This document shows positions 1-9,399 of a DNA stretch of 64,000 bases, piece after piece. The position numbers and the translations under genes were made by a program. Location: assembly GCF_001187555.1 (NCBI RefSeq), contig NZ_LFIJ01000002.1, forward strand, positions 869,920-933,919, written 5' to 3'. The notes below the pieces were generated by a model. It did no database searches, was not told the origin of the DNA, and saw only the letters and a program-made list of their open reading frames with translations. Position 1 is the stretch's first letter. Each line of letters starts with the position of its first letter. The stretch is from Gilvimarinus polysaccharolyticus (GTDB taxonomy: Bacteria > Pseudomonadota > Gammaproteobacteria > Pseudomonadales > Cellvibrionaceae).

Positions 1-111
1 ATAAACGGCTAAAGCGTTTAGAAAAACAGTAGTATTCATAATCGGTGCACAGAATAAATGTTATTAGTATATAAATAGCCTTAAGGCTGGCGCGATGATT
101 TCAGTAGAACG

Positions 112-501
112 CTAATCTGGTTTTTTATAACAAATCACACCAACTTCAACCTTGCAGTCGACAACGAGATCACATACCGAACAAATTCTAGCCGGGGGAT
201 GGTCGCCAAAATTATCTTTAAACACTTTGTTAAACGATTGAAAATAACGTGCGTCGGTTAAGATAACTGTAAGGTGTACAACGTGTTCGCGGTCATAGCC
301 GGCGTTGCGCATGATTTTTAGACAATTATCAATGGCCAGTTGAGATTGCTCGACAGTGCTGCCTTCGACAACCTCGCCGTTAAGCATTGGCGTTTGGCCC
401 GACACATAGAGCCAGCCATCGGCACCTGCCGCGTGTGAAAAAGGCAAATGTTGCCCGCCGGTACCGGTACTGCCTTCAGCGCCATAACGTTTAATGCTCA
501 T
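112..501 (-). CDS. RidA/YjgF family protein
   Basis: This 129-residue protein has the normal length and pattern of the Rid family, whose members hydrolyse reactive enamine/imine intermediates made by PLP enzymes or amino-acid oxidases. The family's substrate-carboxylate arginine is present as Arg105 in PPARICS, and the acidic residue that follows it is kept as Glu119 in KVEV. The start has a good Shine-Dalgarno (AGGAG, complement side) and lies 11 bp inside the end of the upstream deacylase gene, so the two are translationally linked. The neighbours suggest it handles imines from D-amino-acid breakdown. That role is inferred; family membership is clear. Confidence 0.92.
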   Translation of the reverse strand: MSIKRYGAEGSTGTGGQHLPFSHAAGADGWLYVSGQTPMLNGEVVEGSTVEQSQLAIDNCLKIMRNAGYDREHVVHLTVILTDARYFQSFNKVFKDNFGDHPPARICSVCDLVVDCKVEVGVICYKKPD

Positions 502-1972
502 AAAGTTTCTCCTTTAATAATAAAGTGTCAGTGGTTGGTGACTGACGAAATAAAAACTGCCCGGCGCGGCCGGGAGTAGCTTGCCCGGGGCGATAGCTTA
601 ATACTCCATTTACCCATACGTACTCGATACCGCTGGCCACTTGCTTGGGGTTGGTAAAGGTGGCGAGGTCGCGAATGTTTTGATAATCAAACAGTACTAA
701 GTCGGCCCAGTTTCCGATTTTTATTTCTCCACGACCGTTAAGTTGAAATTGTTTGGCACTTAAGCCGCTCATTTTGTGCACCGCCTCTGGCAGGGGCAGT
801 AATCCGGTGTCGCGACTGTAGTGGCCTATGACGCGGGGGAAAGTGCCCCACAAGCGTGGGTGTGGGTGTGGGTCGTTGGGTAAACCGTCCGAGCCGATCA
901 TGGTGCGCGGATAGCGCAAAATATTGGCAACGTCTTGCTCGGCCATGCAGTAATACACAGCGCCAGCCGGCTGCAGGCGTTTAGCGGCGGCTATTAAATC
1001 GCACTGCCAGTGCTGGGCTATCTCGTGTAGGTAGCGGCCAGCTTGATCAGGCTCGGCCTCTGACCAAGTAATAAAAATATCGGTATCGTTGGTGACTTGA
1101 GCTAAGTCTAAGGTGCTGGAACTGGCGGCGTAAGGGTAGCAGTCGCATCCGACAGTTTGTTTTTTTGCGGCAAGTTCTAAGGCGTTTAACAATTGTTCAC
1201 TGCGGTTCCAGTTGCCTTTTCCGGCGCACTTTAAGTGCGATATAACCAGCGGTACTTTGCCTTGTTTGGAGGTGATGAACGCCTCATCCATGGCCTCAAG
1301 AATGCCATCAAATTCGGTGCGTAGATGGGTGGTATAAATGCCGCCGGCGCGACCTAACTCGGCCGTCATGGCTTGTACTTCTTCACTGCTGGATTGTTTC
1401 GCGTTGGCGTAAGCAAGCCCCGAGCTTAGCCCAAGTGCGCCGTCGTCCATCGCTTGGCGTAAATCGGCGCACATGGCCGCAAGCTCCTGAGCTGTTGCAC
1501 TGCGCTCGAGCTCACTCATGTGATTATTACGAATCGCGGTGTGGCCCACCAGTGCGCCGACATTAACACTAGGTTGGGCACGGATTACGGCGGCGACATA
1601 ATCGCTAAATTTGGGGTAGCAAAAATCGTGTTGTTGGCCCAACAAGTTAAGTGGATCGGGGGGCGCGCAGGTTAAGTGCACGGGGCTTGCGCTAATGCCG
1701 CAGTTGCCAACGATTACTGTGGTGACGCCTTGGCTAATTTTGGTGGGCATGCTCGCGGCGTCGATAACATTAATGTCATCGTGGGTGTGAACGTCAATAA
1801 AACCCGGAGCTAAATGAAGGCCGGCGGCGTTAATAACTTCGTGCGCCACGCCTTTAAGGTTAATGGCGATGTCGTGAATGCGGCCGTTTAGGATGCCGAC
1901 ATCGGCCGTGTAAATAGGGCCGCCGCTACCATCAATCACTTGGGCGCCGCGAATAACTGTATCAAAAACCAT
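491..1972 (-). CDS. N-acyl-D-amino-acid deacylase (D-aminoacylase)
   Basis: This 493-residue amidohydrolase resembles D-aminoacylase, which releases free D-amino acids from N-acyl-D-amino acids using a zinc-dependent TIM barrel. Visible motifs are HTHDD (residues 62-66, metal-binding HxH), GNCG with Cys91 (a metal ligand in D-aminoacylases), GLSSGLAY, THLRTE, ISHLK (histidine ligand) and the catalytic Asp362 in MIGSDG, followed by the HPHPRLWGTFPR signature. There is no signal peptide, so it is cytoplasmic. It overlaps ridA downstream and follows the RpiR regulator on the same strand. Which acyl-D-amino acid it uses cannot be read from the sequence. Confidence 0.9.
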   Translation of the reverse strand: MVFDTVIRGAQVIDGSGGPIYTADVGILNGRIHDIAINLKGVAHEVINAAGLHLAPGFIDVHTHDDINVIDAASMPTKISQGVTTVIVGNCGISASPVHLTCAPPDPLNLLGQQHDFCYPKFSDYVAAVIRAQPSVNVGALVGHTAIRNNHMSELERSATAQELAAMCADLRQAMDDGALGLSSGLAYANAKQSSSEEVQAMTAELGRAGGIYTTHLRTEFDGILEAMDEAFITSKQGKVPLVISHLKCAGKGNWNRSEQLLNALELAAKKQTVGCDCYPYAASSSTLDLAQVTNDTDIFITWSEAEPDQAGRYLHEIAQHWQCDLIAAAKRLQPAGAVYYCMAEQDVANILRYPRTMIGSDGLPNDPHPHPRLWGTFPRVIGHYSRDTGLLPLPEAVHKMSGLSAKQFQLNGRGEIKIGNWADLVLFDYQNIRDLATFTNPKQVASGIEYVWVNGVLSYRPGQATPGRAGQFLFRQSPTTDTLLLKEKLYEH

Positions 1973-2016
1973 AACTTATTGAATTGCCTTGGTTGATACA
2001 CTCGGGCGCCCGGTGG

Positions 2017-2883
2017 TCAGTCACCTAGTGGTAGGCGGTCTCGACCTTGTTTGTGGCTGTCCAGAGTGTGCTTAATACGCCTGAGCGTTTCTCGACTTTT
2101 ACGTTTGTGACGCGTGGCCAGCTCAGTTGCTAGAACATCAATGGCTGCCAGCATTACGTAACGTGAAGCGCTGGGTTTAAAAATATAATCGGTTTCCATT
2201 GTTTCAATGGGCACCAGTTGATCGACGCCTCGACCCAACGGTGAATCTTGGGTGGTTATGCCAAGTGCGCGCGCGCCATAATTTTGGGCTATTTCCATCG
2301 CATCTTGAACGTCGGGGCTATAGCCGCCAACCGATAGACAAATCACCACATGGCTGTTGTCCACCGCTGCCGCAGCCATGCGCATTAGCATTGGATCGCA
2401 ATAAGCCGAAGCGCTAAAGCCTAAGCGAAACAAGCGGTACTGGAACTCTTGCGCCATAATTGTAGAGCCGCCGCCGACACCAAAAATTAGCACTTGTTTG
2501 GCGGGTGATAACAGTTCAATCGCCGCGTGAATTACGTCTTCGGTTAGGAGTGTGGCGTTGTGCTCAAGCGCGACTTTAATGGCTTCATAAACACCATGTG
2601 TGGTGCTGGGTTCTATTTTTTCCTCGGTATAAAAGCGTTCGCCAACGGCTAAAGATTGCGCTAATCGCAGCTTTAAATCGCGTACATTGGTGCAATCTAC
2701 AGCCCGCGCAAAGCGGGTAATTGTGGCCTCACTAACACCGGCACGTTCGGCCAGCTCACTAATATTTGCGTGTGCCGCAAAGCTCATGTCGTCTAGTACA
2801 ACACGTGCTATTTTTTGCTCTGCGCTTCGCAGTTGCCCAAACAGGGTGCTAATACGCGAGACGATGTCGGGCTCATGAGGCAT
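2017..2883 (-). CDS. MurR/RpiR family transcriptional regulator
   Basis: The protein has an N-terminal HTH_6 domain (about residues 5-80; ISELAERAGVSEATITRF is the helix-turn-helix) and a C-terminal SIS phosphosugar-binding domain (about 110-245; FGVGGGSTIMAQEF). I chose the ATG at 2881-2883, giving 288 residues, because it has AAGGATAATCAAA in front; a GTG 51 bp upstream has no ribosome site. RpiR regulators usually sense sugar phosphates, and MurR senses N-acetylmuramate 6-phosphate. It is first in the minus-strand group with the deacylase and ridA, and diverges from the PLP enzyme and hexosaminidase, so it probably controls both sides. Confidence 0.9.
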   Translation of the reverse strand: MPHEPDIVSRISTLFGQLRSAEQKIARVVLDDMSFAAHANISELAERAGVSEATITRFARAVDCTNVRDLKLRLAQSLAVGERFYTEEKIEPSTTHGVYEAIKVALEHNATLLTEDVIHAAIELLSPAKQVLIFGVGGGSTIMAQEFQYRLFRLGFSASAYCDPMLMRMAAAAVDNSHVVICLSVGGYSPDVQDAMEIAQNYGARALGITTQDSPLGRGVDQLVPIETMETDYIFKPSASRYVMLAAIDVLATELATRHKRKSRETLRRIKHTLDSHKQGRDRLPLGD

Positions 2884-3199
2884 TTTGATTATCCTTACAT
2901 CTGTTGACTGGGATGTGTCTATGGCAGCGTACACGCACTGCTTTTTACGAGATGTAAGAATACGCCAAACTAAGATCCGATAACACAGAGTTGCCCCCGC
3001 TTATTGGCACACTGGTGCGGTTATCTATTGACGCAGTATAACGCTTATGATTGTAACTATCAAAGAATGGATTATATTTAGGATATTTATTATCATTGCC
3101 TTGCTAGTAAACGCAGAGCAAGGCGGCAGCGGCTAACATTGGCGCGCAGCAATGCTTATTGTTCCCCTCGATACATCCACAATAGGTAAAAGGTCCTTT
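2884..3199. promoter_or_regulatory. Divergent intergenic region, RpiR / PLP enzyme
   Basis: About 316 bp between the outward-facing starts must hold promoters for both directions. It is AT-rich near 3050-3105. A GATAAC (about 2989) is mirrored by GTTATC (about 3018), a weak dyad that could be an RpiR operator. No hairpin terminator or further gene is evident. Confidence 0.4.
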
Positions 3200-4462
3200 A
3201 TGAGAGACAGTTGTTCCGTTGGTTCTAGCGTGGTTAGACCGGATGCCGTAACTAACAAGGGTACTGGATCTAATGGCGTCTATGGGGTGGGGGTAAGCCT
3301 ACTGGATGAGGTTATTAGTCTGCCAGCTGCGGTTGTCTACCAGTCACGGTTGGATAACAACATCAGTTGGATGCAAAAGTATGCCGATTCCCGAGGCGTA
3401 GTATTGGCCCCGCACGGTAAAACTACTATGGCACCGGCTTTTTTTCAGCGTCAGCGCGATGCTGGAGCTTGGGGGTTAACGGTAGCCACGGCTCAACAAG
3501 CTACGGCAGCGCATGCGGCGGGTATCAGTTGGGTGTTAATGGCCAATCAATTGGTGGGGCGCGGCAATATGACGCTGATCGCTGAATTGCTTGCTGATGC
3601 ATCGTTTGAGTACTTTTGTTTGGTGGACTCTATAGAAAACATTGCGCAGTTGGGCCGTTTTTTTGCCGAGCAAAAGTTAACCTTGAATGTACTGATTGAA
3701 GTTGGAGTTAGCGGTGGGCGTTGTGGCTGCCGCACTCAAAAGCAGGTTGATGTGCTGTGTGCGGCCATTGCGCGCGAGCCACACTTAGCTTTAGTTGGGG
3801 TGGAAACCTATGAAGGTGTTATTTCGGGTGCCGATGCGCCGGTTAAAATTCGTCAACACCTATTAAAGGTACGCAATATCGCCGAGCTTTTAATGCGGCG
3901 CGGTGAGTTTGCAGTCGACAAAGCCCTTTTAACCGGGGCGGGATCGGCATGGTATGACATTGTTTGTGATGTTTTTTCTGAGGTTGATACCCAGCATTTT
4001 ATTCCTGTTATTCGTCCCGGTTGTTATTTGATTCACGATCGGGGAATTTACATGGATGCACAACAAAAAGTGCGCCAGCGTTTAGGTGATAGCTGCGCTG
4101 TAAGTGGCGACTTGCAATCGGCCTTAGAGGTGTGGGCTTACGTACAGTCGATCCCGGAGCCCGGCAATGCGATTTTAACGGTGGGTAAACGCGATGCGGC
4201 GTTTGATGCAGGCTTGCCGCAGCCGAGTTTGCATTATCGACCGGGCTGGCTGGCACCGGTTGCGGCAAGCTCGGGTTGGGAGTTGTATCATATTATGGAT
4301 CAGCACAGTGCGATGCGCTTTGATCCTGAGGCCGACCTTAAGGTGGGTGATATTATCGCGTTATCCACCTCGCATCCGTGCCTGACTTTTGACAAATGGC
4401 GTAAATTAAATGTGATTGACGATAGCTACACGGTGATTGAACAGGTGGATACATGCTTTTAA
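3200..4462 (+). CDS. D-threonine aldolase / D-serine dehydratase-like PLP enzyme ('amino acid deaminase')
   Basis: This is a fold-type III PLP enzyme of the DSD1/D-threonine aldolase group. The PLP lysine is in LAPHGKTT near residue 74. The C-terminal TSHPC supplies the His and Cys that bind the metal in eukaryotic-type D-serine dehydratase and D-threonine aldolase. Family members deaminate or cleave D-hydroxy amino acids. I prefer the ATG at 3200 (AAAGG seven bases upstream, 420 residues) over an in-frame ATG at 3152 with no ribosome site. It overlaps the hexosaminidase gene by 10 bp, so they form an operon. With the deacylase and RidA it suggests D-amino-acid catabolism; the exact substrate is unknown. 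Confidence 0.85.
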   Translation: MRDSCSVGSSVVRPDAVTNKGTGSNGVYGVGVSLLDEVISLPAAVVYQSRLDNNISWMQKYADSRGVVLAPHGKTTMAPAFFQRQRDAGAWGLTVATAQQATAAHAAGISWVLMANQLVGRGNMTLIAELLADASFEYFCLVDSIENIAQLGRFFAEQKLTLNVLIEVGVSGGRCGCRTQKQVDVLCAAIAREPHLALVGVETYEGVISGADAPVKIRQHLLKVRNIAELLMRRGEFAVDKALLTGAGSAWYDIVCDVFSEVDTQHFIPVIRPGCYLIHDRGIYMDAQQKVRQRLGDSCAVSGDLQSALEVWAYVQSIPEPGNAILTVGKRDAAFDAGLPQPSLHYRPGWLAPVAASSGWELYHIMDQHSAMRFDPEADLKVGDIIALSTSHPCLTFDKWRKLNVIDDSYTVIEQVDTCF

Positions 4463-6888
4463 CAATCACTAAGCGCAGAATTTTTGGGCTGGTATTGATG
4501 GTTTTTTTAACTGCGCAGCCTTGGGTCGCGACACAAGCTTCACCTGTACAGCAAGAGCCAATAGAAACATCATTGGCGTTAATGCCTTATCCGAAAAATA
4601 TAGTGCGAATGGCGGGCAGCTTAAAAATTGTCGCGCCATTGCAATTGGAAAATCCCGCTGCCGCCAGCGAACGTGTTAGCGCTGCATTAGTACGATTAAA
4701 TACAATGTTATTACAGCGATCCGGGTTGAATGATACGGCGAAAGGTCCGTTAATACGATTGCGCAGTCGAGCAAAAAACTCTGCAGTTATTCAAGCCCCC
4801 GCGGCTACCCTTGAGCGCGCCGATGAGTCTTATCAGTTAACTGTAAACGAGGCCGGTATTACTGTGGTGGCCAGTACCGATTTGGCAGTGTTGCGGGCGT
4901 TAACCACGTTAATGCAGTTGGCCGGTGACAATGGTTCGGTCGAGATTCCGTTTGTGATTATCGACGATGCCCCGCGATTTACCTGGCGAGGGTTATTGTT
5001 AGATTCGGTGCGTCACTTTTTATCTGTCGAAACAATAAAACGGCAAATAGATGGGATGGCCGCGGCAAAGCTTAATGTTTTGCATTGGCATTTAACCGAT
5101 GATCAAGGCTGGCGATTTGAGTCCCAAGCTTACCCTAAGCTTACGCAGCTAGCGTCCGGCGGCCAATTTTATAGTCGCGCAGAAATAAAACAGGTGGTTG
5201 CTTACGCCGAAGCACGTGGCATTTACGTTTTACCTGAAATTGATATGCCAGGGCATAGCAGTGCTATTGCTGTAGCGTATCCAGAGCTTATGTCTGCGCC
5301 TGGCCCTTACTTGCCAGAAGATCGCTGGGGGGTGCACAAACCGTTGCTTAACCCTGCCAATGAAGCTGTATACATATTTGCCAGCGCGATCTTCCAAGAG
5401 GTCGCAGAGTTGTTTCCGTTTCCTTATGTACATATCGGTGGCGATGAAATAGATCCGGAGCACTGGCATAACAATAGCGACATTCAAGCATTTATGGCGA
5501 CAAAGCAATTGCCCGACACCCACGCCTTGCATACGTATTTTAATAGCCGCTTGGCGGCTATGCTCGCCCAGCTGGATCGCACCATGGTTGGCTGGGATGA
5601 GGTGCTGCACAGTGATTTAGCGAAAGGTACCGTGGTGCAAAGTTGGCAGGGGCCAGATGCCTTAGCGCGGGCGGTTAATGCTGGCTTTCCGGCCTTGCTC
5701 TCTACAGGTTTTTATCTCGATCAGCCGCAAAGCTCGGCTTATCATTACCGGGTGATGTTGCAGCCCGAAGCCTTAAATATTAAAACTAACGCAGATGGTG
5801 ACGAGCCCTGGCGCAGTTGGCGTTTTGTTATGCCGCGTAAACGGGGCAGTGCCGTGAGCGGAACATTAAGCGTGATCGGGGGCGGTGACACCCTGCGAGG
5901 GTTTGTTGATTTTAATGGTAAGTCGCGCGCAGACGTTAGTCATTTAACATGGCAAGATGATCAAGTTGGCTTCTTTTTAGATACTTGGATGGGACCCGTG
6001 CAGGCGCATCTGAAAATTGCTGGCGATACCATTAGCGGCCCAGTGTTAGTTGCAAACGCCCCTTATGAGTTGAGCGGAAAGTTAATTGCCAGCAATGAGC
6101 TTGTGGGTACGACCCTGCCGCTAGCAATTAGTAAAGATATTATCGCCGAGCAAAATATGTCTTTGGTGCTGGGTGGTGAGGCGGCCTTGTGGGGCGAAAT
6201 GGTTGATGAGCACAATATTGATGTTCGTCTTTGGCCGCGTGCTTTTGCGGTGGCCGAACGGTTGTGGTCTAGTCGTGAATTACGCGATAGCGAATTTATG
6301 CATCAGCGGTTAGATGTTGTATCTCGGTGGGCCGAGCGCGTCGTTGGCTTACGGCATATTGCTCAGCAAGTCGAAGCGCTGGCAAGGCTGCCCGCTTCAC
6401 AGCGTAAATTAGCTCTGATGTTAAGCAGTGCGTTGGAGCCGGCACAGTATTACCATCGGCATCATGAAAAGTCCGTTAGTGCTAGCTATTCACGACGTGA
6501 TACTTTAGATAATTTCGTCGATACGTTGCCCGCAGAAAGTCGCGCAGCACAAAAGTTTTCCGCTAACCTTAAGCGTTGGCGAGTTAGCCGCAAAGATACC
6601 GCTGCACTTGTAGCCGCCATTGAGCAGTTAACCAAGTGGCAGCAAGCCGCTCAACTATTAGCGGATGAACTGCAGCGCCACGATCCAGCGGATTTGTTGC
6701 CAATTTGCAAGTCAGTGCAACAGGTTAGCACTTGGGGGTTGCGCTGGTTGGCCGCAGAGGCTGACGCAACACCGCTTACGAAACATGAATTAGAAAAAGC
6801 ACAGGCAGAGCTGAAATCTGCCATGCAGATTCAACAAGAGATGATCGTAGCACCGGCCCATATTCTTTTTAATATGTTAGTCGAGTAA
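4453..6888 (+). CDS. Secreted beta-N-acetylhexosaminidase, GH20
   Basis: This 811-residue protein starts with a signal peptide (about residues 1-29), followed by a GH20b-type domain (about 40-170) and the GH20 TIM barrel. NVLHWHLTDDQGWR (208-221) and PEIDMPGH (261-268) are barrel motifs, and HIGGDEI carries the catalytic Asp331-Glu332 pair. Members release terminal GlcNAc/GalNAc by substrate-assisted catalysis. Unusually, about 130 residues (roughly 430-560) lie between STGFYLDQ and LVLGGEAALWGE, which are close together in ordinary family members. There is also a C-terminal helical tail of about 200 residues. It is translationally coupled to the PLP enzyme and probably acts in the periplasm or outside on chitooligosaccharide or peptidoglycan fragments. 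Confidence 0.92.
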   Translation: MLLTITKRRIFGLVLMVFLTAQPWVATQASPVQQEPIETSLALMPYPKNIVRMAGSLKIVAPLQLENPAAASERVSAALVRLNTMLLQRSGLNDTAKGPLIRLRSRAKNSAVIQAPAATLERADESYQLTVNEAGITVVASTDLAVLRALTTLMQLAGDNGSVEIPFVIIDDAPRFTWRGLLLDSVRHFLSVETIKRQIDGMAAAKLNVLHWHLTDDQGWRFESQAYPKLTQLASGGQFYSRAEIKQVVAYAEARGIYVLPEIDMPGHSSAIAVAYPELMSAPGPYLPEDRWGVHKPLLNPANEAVYIFASAIFQEVAELFPFPYVHIGGDEIDPEHWHNNSDIQAFMATKQLPDTHALHTYFNSRLAAMLAQLDRTMVGWDEVLHSDLAKGTVVQSWQGPDALARAVNAGFPALLSTGFYLDQPQSSAYHYRVMLQPEALNIKTNADGDEPWRSWRFVMPRKRGSAVSGTLSVIGGGDTLRGFVDFNGKSRADVSHLTWQDDQVGFFLDTWMGPVQAHLKIAGDTISGPVLVANAPYELSGKLIASNELVGTTLPLAISKDIIAEQNMSLVLGGEAALWGEMVDEHNIDVRLWPRAFAVAERLWSSRELRDSEFMHQRLDVVSRWAERVVGLRHIAQQVEALARLPASQRKLALMLSSALEPAQYYHRHHEKSVSASYSRRDTLDNFVDTLPAESRAAQKFSANLKRWRVSRKDTAALVAAIEQLTKWQQAAQLLADELQRHDPADLLPICKSVQQVSTWGLRWLAAEADATPLTKHELEKAQAELKSAMQIQQEMIVAPAHILFNMLVE

Positions 6889-6993
6889 GTTGCAAAAAGA
6901 TGTCGTATTGTTTGGGGCTTGGTACTTTATGTTTTTATCCCAGTCATAATTGGGGTAATAACTGCTAATTAGAATGTTGTAAAAGGCCGAAGT

Positions 6994-7905
6994 ATGAAAA
7001 AAATACTATTGTTTAATTTTTTTATTGCAAGTGTTTTGGCGTTGCGTGTAAGCGCCTCTGTACCGCCGATTAGTGAGACTGAAGATTGGTTGGCCGAAAA
7101 TACTTTTACCGCAGGGATAGAGGGGCCGGCGGTAGACCGCGCGGGCAATTTATACGCGGTAAACATCGAGCGGCAAGGCACGATTGGACTTGTCTCGGCT
7201 AAAAATACCGCTGAGGTATTTGTCGAGCTAAGCGGCACTAGTGTGGCCAACGCGATTCGCTTTGATGCAGCAGGCGATATGCTGCTTGCCGATTATGTTA
7301 ATCATAATATTTTAAAAATAAAAATGGCCGACAAAAGCATCAGTGTCTTGGCGCATAACGATAAAATGAATCAGCCTAACGATATTGTGGTGGCTGACGG
7401 CGGTATTATTTATGCCAGTGACCCTAACTGGGATGACAATAGTGGCCAGCTTTGGCGTATAAACACTGACGGCACGAGCGACTTGCTTGAGACCGCTATG
7501 GGCACCACTAATGGTATTGAGCTAAGTCCTGATGGTCGTGCGTTATACGTGAATGAAAGCGTGCAACGTAATATTTGGCGCTATGATGTAGCCGCCGATG
7601 GCAGCATTACCAATAAACAGTTGTTTTTTAAGTTCGCTGACTTTGGTATGGATGGCATGAGTGTCGATATTGCTGGAAACGTGTATGTTGCGCGTTATGG
7701 GGCTGGCCGGGTGGCGGTGCTTTCGCCCCAAGGTGAACTGCTGCGCGAGGTGATTCTAACTGGTCAGCACCCCACTAATATTGCTTTTGGCGGCAAAGAT
7801 GGCCGCCGCGTTTTTGTGACGATGCAAAAGCGCGGAACAGTAGAGTCATTTATTAACTCGTTACCCGGTAGTGACTGGGCTAAGTTACATGCGGCCGATA
7901 AATAA
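6994..7905 (+). CDS. SMP-30/gluconolactonase-like beta-propeller protein, secreted
   Basis: The 303-residue product has a signal peptide (about 1-22) and propeller repeats of the SMP-30/gluconolaconase/LRE-like family. The expected metal-ligand positions are visible: Glu in GIEGPAVD, Asn in TTNGIELSPDG and Asp in MSVDIAGN. Family members hydrolyse sugar lactones, but many secreted relatives have no known substrate. It lies 105 bp downstream of the hexosaminidase on the same strand and may be co-transcribed. The start has AAAGG 11-12 bases upstream. Confidence 0.8.
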   Translation: MKKILLFNFFIASVLALRVSASVPPISETEDWLAENTFTAGIEGPAVDRAGNLYAVNIERQGTIGLVSAKNTAEVFVELSGTSVANAIRFDAAGDMLLADYVNHNILKIKMADKSISVLAHNDKMNQPNDIVVADGGIIYASDPNWDDNSGQLWRINTDGTSDLLETAMGTTNGIELSPDGRALYVNESVQRNIWRYDVAADGSITNKQLFFKFADFGMDGMSVDIAGNVYVARYGAGRVAVLSPQGELLREVILTGQHPTNIAFGGKDGRRVFVTMQKRGTVESFINSLPGSDWAKLHAADK

Positions 7906-8012
7906 TAAACTTTAACGTTAACGCGGGTTTAGTTTTACTTAGCGTGTGCGTCGAGCCGACGTTTATGTTGATTACTCATAGACATAAGCACAACTGAAGC
8001 CGGTTGCGATTT

Positions 8013-8222
8013 TTATAATGATTGATCGAGGGCATCAACCATTGCTGCAATGCCGTTGCCTCGAAGTTTTTTAAGCAGGGCTGCCAGCTCGTCGATTTCG
8101 GTTATCGCCACTTGGTTTTGCTCGTCTGGGTGCAGTCGGCCTTTGCTCACCATGGTGTCGACAAAGCCGCGGCTGGTGCCCAAGCGTGCAGCGCACTCGT
8201 TAAGACTTAGGTTTTTGCTCAT
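8013..8222 (-). CDS. Small putative helix-turn-helix DNA-binding protein
   Basis: This 69-residue protein contains LNECAARLGTSRGFVDTMVSKGRL, the pattern of an excisionase/MerR-like winged helix (helix-turn-helix with a short basic wing), followed by a short acidic helix. I chose the ATG at 8220-8222, preceded by CGGAACAAGT. Longer in-frame starts would run into the divergent gmk gene. It is transcribed away from gmk and shares its promoter region. I do not recognise a named family; role unknown. Confidence 0.6.
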   Translation of the reverse strand: MSKNLSLNECAARLGTSRGFVDTMVSKGRLHPDEQNQVAITEIDELAALLKKLRGNGIAAMVDALDQSL

Positions 8223-8307
8223 ACTTGTTCCGTTACCAAGTTTTAGGTGTGATGTTTGTGCCATAATAACGTTTTTAGCGCGCAGGCGTCGGTTAAAAAC
8301 TGGATAA

Positions 8308-8931
<624 letters not shown>

Positions 8932-9099
8932 TTAGGTAATTGACTAGGGGCGACGCTTCCCCCGCTGGATATTTTGTGTACAATGTCGCCCCCGCGTAGC
9001 GGCTACTCTGGCTCTTAACGCGTTTGTATCGCATAATACCCTTGGCTGGGTACACAATTTGTACTTGGCCGTTCAGACTGAAAAATCGACGGAAAATTT

Positions 9100-9360
9100 A
9101 TGGCACGTATTACTGTTGAAGATTGCTTGGATCACGTAGATAACCGCTTTGAGTTGGTTATGGTTAGCAGCAAGCGCGCACGCCAATTGGCGGTGGGCGG
9201 CAAAGAGCCTAACGTTAATCCAGAAAATGATAAGCCCACCGTGATCGCCTTGCGCGAAATCGAAGAGGGCTTTATTGATGCCAGTATTTTACTGGAGCGT
9301 GACGAGCCAGCCCCAGCACCACGGGTTGAAGAGCATCACAGCTTCGATTCGCACATTTAA
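9100..9360 (+). CDS. rpoZ: RNA polymerase omega subunit
   Basis: This 86-residue omega subunit begins [20 protein letters not shown], and the conserved RARQLAVGG and [13 protein letters not shown] segments follow. Omega assists assembly of the beta' subunit and, in proteobacteria, forms part of a ppGpp site on RNA polymerase. Its position between gmk and spoT is the usual one. The acidic, histidine-rich C-terminus is variable across the family. Confidence 0.98.
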   Translation: MARITVEDCLDHVDNRFELVMVSSKRARQLAVGGKEPNVNPENDKPTVIALREIEEGFIDASILLERDEPAPAPRVEEHHSFDSHI

Positions 9361-9399
9361 ATCTGCTGCGGGGTTGCCCGCTAATTTGGGAGGATTGCG

